This document shows positions 33,567 to 36,888 of a stretch of 36,888 nucleotides of DNA, one piece after another. Source of the DNA: an uncultured Chromatiaceae bacterium (GTDB taxonomy: Bacteria > Pseudomonadota > Gammaproteobacteria > DRLM01); the NCBI GenBank assembly GCA_945787555.1, contig CALZJG010000056.1, positions 1-36,888 on the forward strand, read 5' to 3'. Under the pieces are notes generated by a model. That model searched no databases and had not been told where the DNA came from. It worked only from the letters and a program-made list of their open reading frames with translations. The stretch's first letter is position 1. Every line of letters begins with the position of its first letter. The translations under genes were made by a program, and so were the position numbers.

Positions 33567-34334
33567 ATGAAGCCCAAGATCGCCGTCCATAAGTTTTCCA
33601 GTTGCGACGGTTGTCAGCTGGCTTTTCTCAACGCGGGCGAGCAATTGCTGACCCTGAGCGAACTGGTGGACATCGTCCATTTCGTCGAGGCCGGGCCGGT
33701 GGCGCCGGATGAGCAAGTCGACATCGCCTTTGTGGAGGGCAGCATCACCACGCCCCATGATGTGGAGCGTATCCAGCGCATACGTAGCCAGAGTCACTAC
33801 CTGATTACCATCGGTGCTTGTGCCACCGCGGGTGGGGTGCAGGCCTTGCGCAATCTGGTCGATGGACAGCAATGGATTAACGCGGTGTATGCCTCGCCCC
33901 AGTACATTGCCAGCTTGGCGACCTCCACGCCCATCGCCGCGCATGTCAAAGTCGATCTCGAATTATGGGGTTGTCCGGTGAATACGCGCCAGGTGATGGC
34001 GGCGGTGCGGGCCTTGTTGTTCGGCGTGGTCCCGGAGATTCGTCGTGACAGCGTGTGTATGGAATGCAAACGTGAGGGCAATGTGTGCGTGCTGGTCGCC
34101 AAGGGGCAGCCCTGCATGGGGCCGGTGACGCAAACCGGCTGCGGTGCCTTGTGTCCGCATTTCGGGCGTGATTGTTACGCTTGTTACGGCCCGGCGGAGA
34201 ATATCAACACGCCCGCGCTGGTGAACCGTTTCGCCGGTTTGGGTTTGCTGCCCGAGGAGATTGCGCGGCGCTTTCTCACCATCAACAACGCGGCGCCGGC
34301 GTTCGTGGACGCGGCACGGAGTGTCCAGCCATGA
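33567..34334 (+). CDS. hyhS: [NiFe] hydrogenase (group 3b) small subunit
   Basis: This 255-residue iron-sulfur subunit has the proximal cluster motif SSCDGCQLAF (C13, C16), a cysteine in IGACATAGG and one in GCPVN. The rest of the cluster ligands are in CMECKREGNVC, CMGPVTQTGCGALCP and DCYACYG. There is no Tat signal, so the enzyme is cytoplasmic, as in group 3b. The ATG at 33567 was chosen because the family text begins there; the open frame extends upstream into the MITE-like repeat. Its stop overlaps the hyhL start (ATGA). Confidence 0.92.
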   Translation: MKPKIAVHKFSSCDGCQLAFLNAGEQLLTLSELVDIVHFVEAGPVAPDEQVDIAFVEGSITTPHDVERIQRIRSQSHYLITIGACATAGGVQALRNLVDGQQWINAVYASPQYIASLATSTPIAAHVKVDLELWGCPVNTRQVMAAVRALLFGVVPEIRRDSVCMECKREGNVCVLVAKGQPCMGPVTQTGCGALCPHFGRDCYACYGPAENINTPALVNRFAGLGLLPEEIARRFLTINNAAPAFVDAARSVQP

Positions 34335-35629
34335 GCGAGGAACGCCGCATCGAGATCCATGTGCCGGCCTTGGCGCGCGTCGAGGGTGAGGGTGCGCTGA
34401 ACTTGGTCATCGAGGACGGCCGTATCGCCGAGTTGAAACTGCGCATCTACGAGCCGCCGCGTTTGTTCGAGAAACTATTGGAAGGGCGCGGCTATCACGA
34501 AGTGGCCGACTTGGTGGCGCGCATCTGCGGGATCTGCCCCGTGGCCTATCAAATGAGTGCGGTACAGGCGCTCGAAGCCATATTGGGTCTCGACCCCGGA
34601 CCGTGGGTGCGCGCCATGCGGCGGGTGTTTTATTGCGGCGAATGGATCGAGAGCCACAGCCTGCACATTCATCTGTTGGCGGCGCCGGATTTTTTCGGCT
34701 GCGACAACGTCACCGAACTGGCCAAGCGGTATCCGAACGAGGTGCGGCGCGGACTGCGTTTGCAGGCACTGGGCAATGATCTCATCCGTTTGTTCGGCGC
34801 GCGCTCGGTGCATCCGGTGGGCGCGCGGGTGGGCGGTTTTTATCATGCCCCCTCGATGAATGAGGTGGTCACATTGCGTGAGAAGTTGCGTGCCGCCTTG
34901 CCCGAGGCCTTGGCGTTGCTGCAATGGACGGCGTCGTTGTCCCTGCCCGCCAGCGAGCAACCGTTCACCAGCGTGGCACTGCGCCATGCCGATGAATATC
35001 CCCTCAACGAGGGCCGCATCGTCTCGTCCCGCGGTTTGGATATTGCCAGCGAGGAATACGAGCAACATTTCGTCGAACAGCAAGTGCCACATTCCACGGC
35101 CTTGCATAGTCTGCTCGATGGGGCGCCCTATCTGGTCGGGCCGCTGGCGCGCATCAACTTGAATTTCGAGCGCTTGCCTAAAGAAGTGCAAGCGGCCTTG
35201 CGCGCCACCGGCATCACCTGGCCCAGCGCCAATATGTATCACAGCATCGTCGCGCGTGCGGCGGAGATTTACTACGCGCTGGGTGAGGCGGTGCGTTTAT
35301 TGGAGAATTATTCACTGCCCGCTGCACCCTATGTGGAAGCCACAGCGCGTGCCGGCGTGGGTGTCGGTGCCAGCGAGGCACCGCGCGGTCTGCTGTGGCA
35401 CCGCTATGAATTGGACCCGGCGGGTCAGGTGGTGAGCGCGCGCATCGTGCCACCGACCAGTCAGAATCAAGCGCGCATCGAAGCGGATTTGCATGCCGCG
35501 TTGATGAGCTGGGGTTTTGCGCACAGCGATGAGGTGTTGCGCGCGCGCAGCGAGCAGATCATCCGCAACTACGACCCGTGTATTTCCTGCGCCACGCATT
35601 TCCTCGACCTGCGCGTCCAGCGGCGTTGA
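34331..35629 (+). CDS. hyhL: [NiFe] hydrogenase (group 3b) large subunit
   Basis: This 432-residue catalytic subunit has the N-terminal nickel motif RICGICPVAYQMSAVQA (C66, C69) and the C-terminal motif DPCISCATH (C417, C420, H423). Together they bind the NiFe(CN)2CO centre. A nine-residue tail after H423 is expected to be cut off during maturation, and a protease gene follows 4 bp downstream. Y73 stands where many other hydrogenases have histidine. The enzyme would reversibly couple H2 to NAD(P)H via HyhB and HyhG, and relatives also reduce sulfur. The start at 34331 overlaps the hyhS stop. Confidence 0.94.
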   Translation: MSEERRIEIHVPALARVEGEGALNLVIEDGRIAELKLRIYEPPRLFEKLLEGRGYHEVADLVARICGICPVAYQMSAVQALEAILGLDPGPWVRAMRRVFYCGEWIESHSLHIHLLAAPDFFGCDNVTELAKRYPNEVRRGLRLQALGNDLIRLFGARSVHPVGARVGGFYHAPSMNEVVTLREKLRAALPEALALLQWTASLSLPASEQPFTSVALRHADEYPLNEGRIVSSRGLDIASEEYEQHFVEQQVPHSTALHSLLDGAPYLVGPLARINLNFERLPKEVQAALRATGITWPSANMYHSIVARAAEIYYALGEAVRLLENYSLPAAPYVEATARAGVGVGASEAPRGLLWHRYELDPAGQVVSARIVPPTSQNQARIEADLHAALMSWGFAHSDEVLRARSEQIIRNYDPCISCATHFLDLRVQRR

Positions 35630-35633
35630 GCCT

Positions 35634-36107
35634 ATGGCGCGGGTCGTGATCGCCGGACTGGGTTCCCCGCATGGCGATGATCAAGTCGGCTGGTGGGTGG
35701 CGCAACGCTTGGCGGCGTCCCGGCGGGTGTCATCATCCGGCGGCCGTATCGAGGTGGTGATCAGTCGTGAGCCCAGCAGCGACTTGATGCCCTGTCTGCT
35801 CTCCGCCGAGACGCTCATCCTCGTCGACGCCTGCATGGCGCACGGCGTGCCGGGCGTGGTGTCGCGCTGGTGGGGTCTACCGGCCGCGCAGGCGGGGGCG
35901 CGTTGGGTTTCGTCTCATGGGGCGACTATGCCGACCCTGGTAAACCTTGCGGCCGCCCTGCGCGGATCATTGCCTGGGTTGATCGTGTACGGCATAGAGA
36001 TCGGGGCGGTATGCCAGGGTGAGACTACTTTGAGTGTGCCGGTATGCATGGCCGCTCAGCGTGTTCAAGACTGGATAGGCAGCGAGTTATATTTCCTTGC
36101 AAGCTAA
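35634..36107 (+). CDS. Hydrogenase maturation protease
   Basis: This 157-residue protein is of the HyaD/HycI family (peptidase A31), which trims the large-subunit tail after nickel insertion. It opens with the nickel-sensing motif GLGSPHGDDQVGWWV (D15/D16), then LILVDACMAHG with a conserved aspartate and SSHGATM with a histidine. The gene starts 4 bp after hyhL, so it probably serves HyhL. None of the HypA-F cofactor-assembly genes is in the window; they must lie elsewhere. Confidence 0.88.
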   Translation: MARVVIAGLGSPHGDDQVGWWVAQRLAASRRVSSSGGRIEVVISREPSSDLMPCLLSAETLILVDACMAHGVPGVVSRWWGLPAAQAGARWVSSHGATMPTLVNLAAALRGSLPGLIVYGIEIGAVCQGETTLSVPVCMAAQRVQDWIGSELYFLAS

Positions 36108-36229
36108 TTGCATTACAGATTGGTAAAGTTTATGCCATCCCTGCCGTTACTTGGCCAGTGGGCGCATTCAAGGTGTATTCGCTCCTTCTCGTTTTACGTG
36201 CGGTTTCCATAGAGGCAGGGAGTCAAAGG

Positions 36230-36888
36230 ATGAAGGTCAAGTTCCAGCGATACGTTGCACTCTGCGGCGTCGCCATCACCACTATGTCGTTATCGTGGTC
36301 CACTCAGGCGGCCAATTGGGCAGACAGAACGCAGATCAACGGTTTTATGTCGGCCCGCTACAGTGTTAGCGATGATCCGCTGTTCTTTCACGGTGGACGA
36401 ACCGACAACGGTATCAACGAAGACGGGAGCTTTCACGGTACCAAACTGGGCCTGAACATTACTTCCCGGGTCACCGATCGTCTCACCGTCGCCAGCCAAT
36501 TGTTTTCCAGTATTGAAGAAGAGGGCTACGCAACCCATCTTGATTGGGCGTTTGCGCGCTATGCCTTGACCGATGAGTTGGCGGTACGCGCGGGTAAGAT
36601 CAAATATCCGGTCGGACTGGTCAATGAGTTTGTCGATGTCGGGGTGACCTATCCCTGGATAGAAGCACCGTTGGTGATCTATAGCGAATCGCAGAGTGGC
36701 GCCCAGGCGACCCGTGAAGCCTATACGGGGGTCGACTTGCTGTGGAATCGCTACTTAGGCGATTGGAGCCTGGGCGGCGATCTGTTCGCCGGACAGGTGG
36801 ATCTCAACGGGATGACCATCAAAACCATGAAAGGGCTAACCGCCAACGCGACCTGGGATGATGCCGTCACCTTGCAAGCCTCCTGGTA
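36230..36888 (+). CDS. Outer-membrane porin-like protein, 5' part only (runs off right edge)
   Basis: The reading frame stays open for 219 codons to the window edge. It starts with a signal peptide (KVKFQRYVALCGVAITTMS..., cleavage near TQA-AN). Alternating polar and aromatic strands follow: QINGFMSARYSVSDD, KLGLNITSRVTDRLTVASQL, LDWAFARYALTDELAVRAGKI, YPVGLVNEFVDVGVTYPWI. The GKIKYPVGLVNEF stretch is typical of porin-like or outer-membrane proteins of the phosphate-porin-like class. AGGGAG precedes the ATG by 8 bases. The substrate is unknown. The 122-bp gap before it shows no sure promoter. Confidence 0.75.
   Translation, partial: MKVKFQRYVALCGVAITTMSLSWSTQAANWADRTQINGFMSARYSVSDDPLFFHGGRTDNGINEDGSFHGTKLGLNITSRVTDRLTVASQLFSSIEEEGYATHLDWAFARYALTDELAVRAGKIKYPVGLVNEFVDVGVTYPWIEAPLVIYSESQSGAQATREAYTGVDLLWNRYLGDWSLGGDLFAGQVDLNGMTIKTMKGLTANATWDDAVTLQASW

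Noticed and set aside
36164-36180. Sigma-54-like TTGGCC...GCGC upstream of the porin-like gene
   Set aside because: The GG to GC spacing is off by one base and the conserved flanks are missing.
1-36888. CRISPR array, integrase, plasmid or phage genes
   Set aside because: No regularly spaced direct repeats and no integrase, replication or phage structural genes were seen.

Overview
The window is GC-rich chromosomal DNA from a gammaproteobacterium. The gene order truA-trpF-trpB-trpA-accD-folC-dedD-like-cvpA-purF-metZ and the block pcnB-folK-deoxynucleoside kinase-panB-panC-panD are arrangements known from Pseudomonas-like Gammaproteobacteria. A group 3b-type [NiFe] hydrogenase suggests H2 metabolism or fermentative redox balancing; the species cannot be named from the sequence alone.

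Left part (1-7035): a truncated RCC1-repeat lipoprotein gene runs off the left edge on the minus strand. A TetR regulator, an Aas-like acyltransferase/acyl-ACP synthetase and a Tat-like exported amidohydrolase follow as an overlapping plus-strand operon. A UMF1-type MFS transporter comes next, behind a structured leader, and then a convergent small protein resembling flagellar rod/hook termini.

Housekeeping core (7156-25131): an amidase_3-like protein, tRNA-Glu(CTC) with its own promoter, pcnB-folK-dgk-panBCD, a PBP7-type endopeptidase, truA-trpFBA, a REP-like hairpin pair, accD-folC-SPOR protein-cvpA-purF, then metZ and an exported FKBP. The metZ leader is a clear SAM-II riboswitch. It starts at a predicted transcription start, overlaps an antiterminator hairpin and is followed by an intrinsic terminator, so the whole attenuation circuit can be read from the sequence.

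Accessory cassette (25358-28294): a LysR regulator diverges from an exported GlcG/HbpS-like protein and a beta-propeller protein. Between them lies a CCATCA hexanucleotide microsatellite. Leucine codon choice in the GlcG/HbpS-like gene (CTG, almost no TTG) differs from the TTG-rich core. The right edge abuts a frameshifted, truncated CaCA-type antiporter gene, so the cassette looks acquired.

Right part (28561-36888): an FMN-binding pyridoxamine-oxidase-like protein, a divergent glycerate 2-kinase, a DUF455 ferritin-like protein, then hyhB-hyhG, a 105-bp MITE-like inverted repeat, hyhS-hyhL and a hydrogenase maturation protease. HyhB and HyhG would pass electrons between NAD(P)(H) and the HyhSL hydrogenase, and the protease would mature HyhL. 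A partial outer-membrane porin-like gene closes the window.
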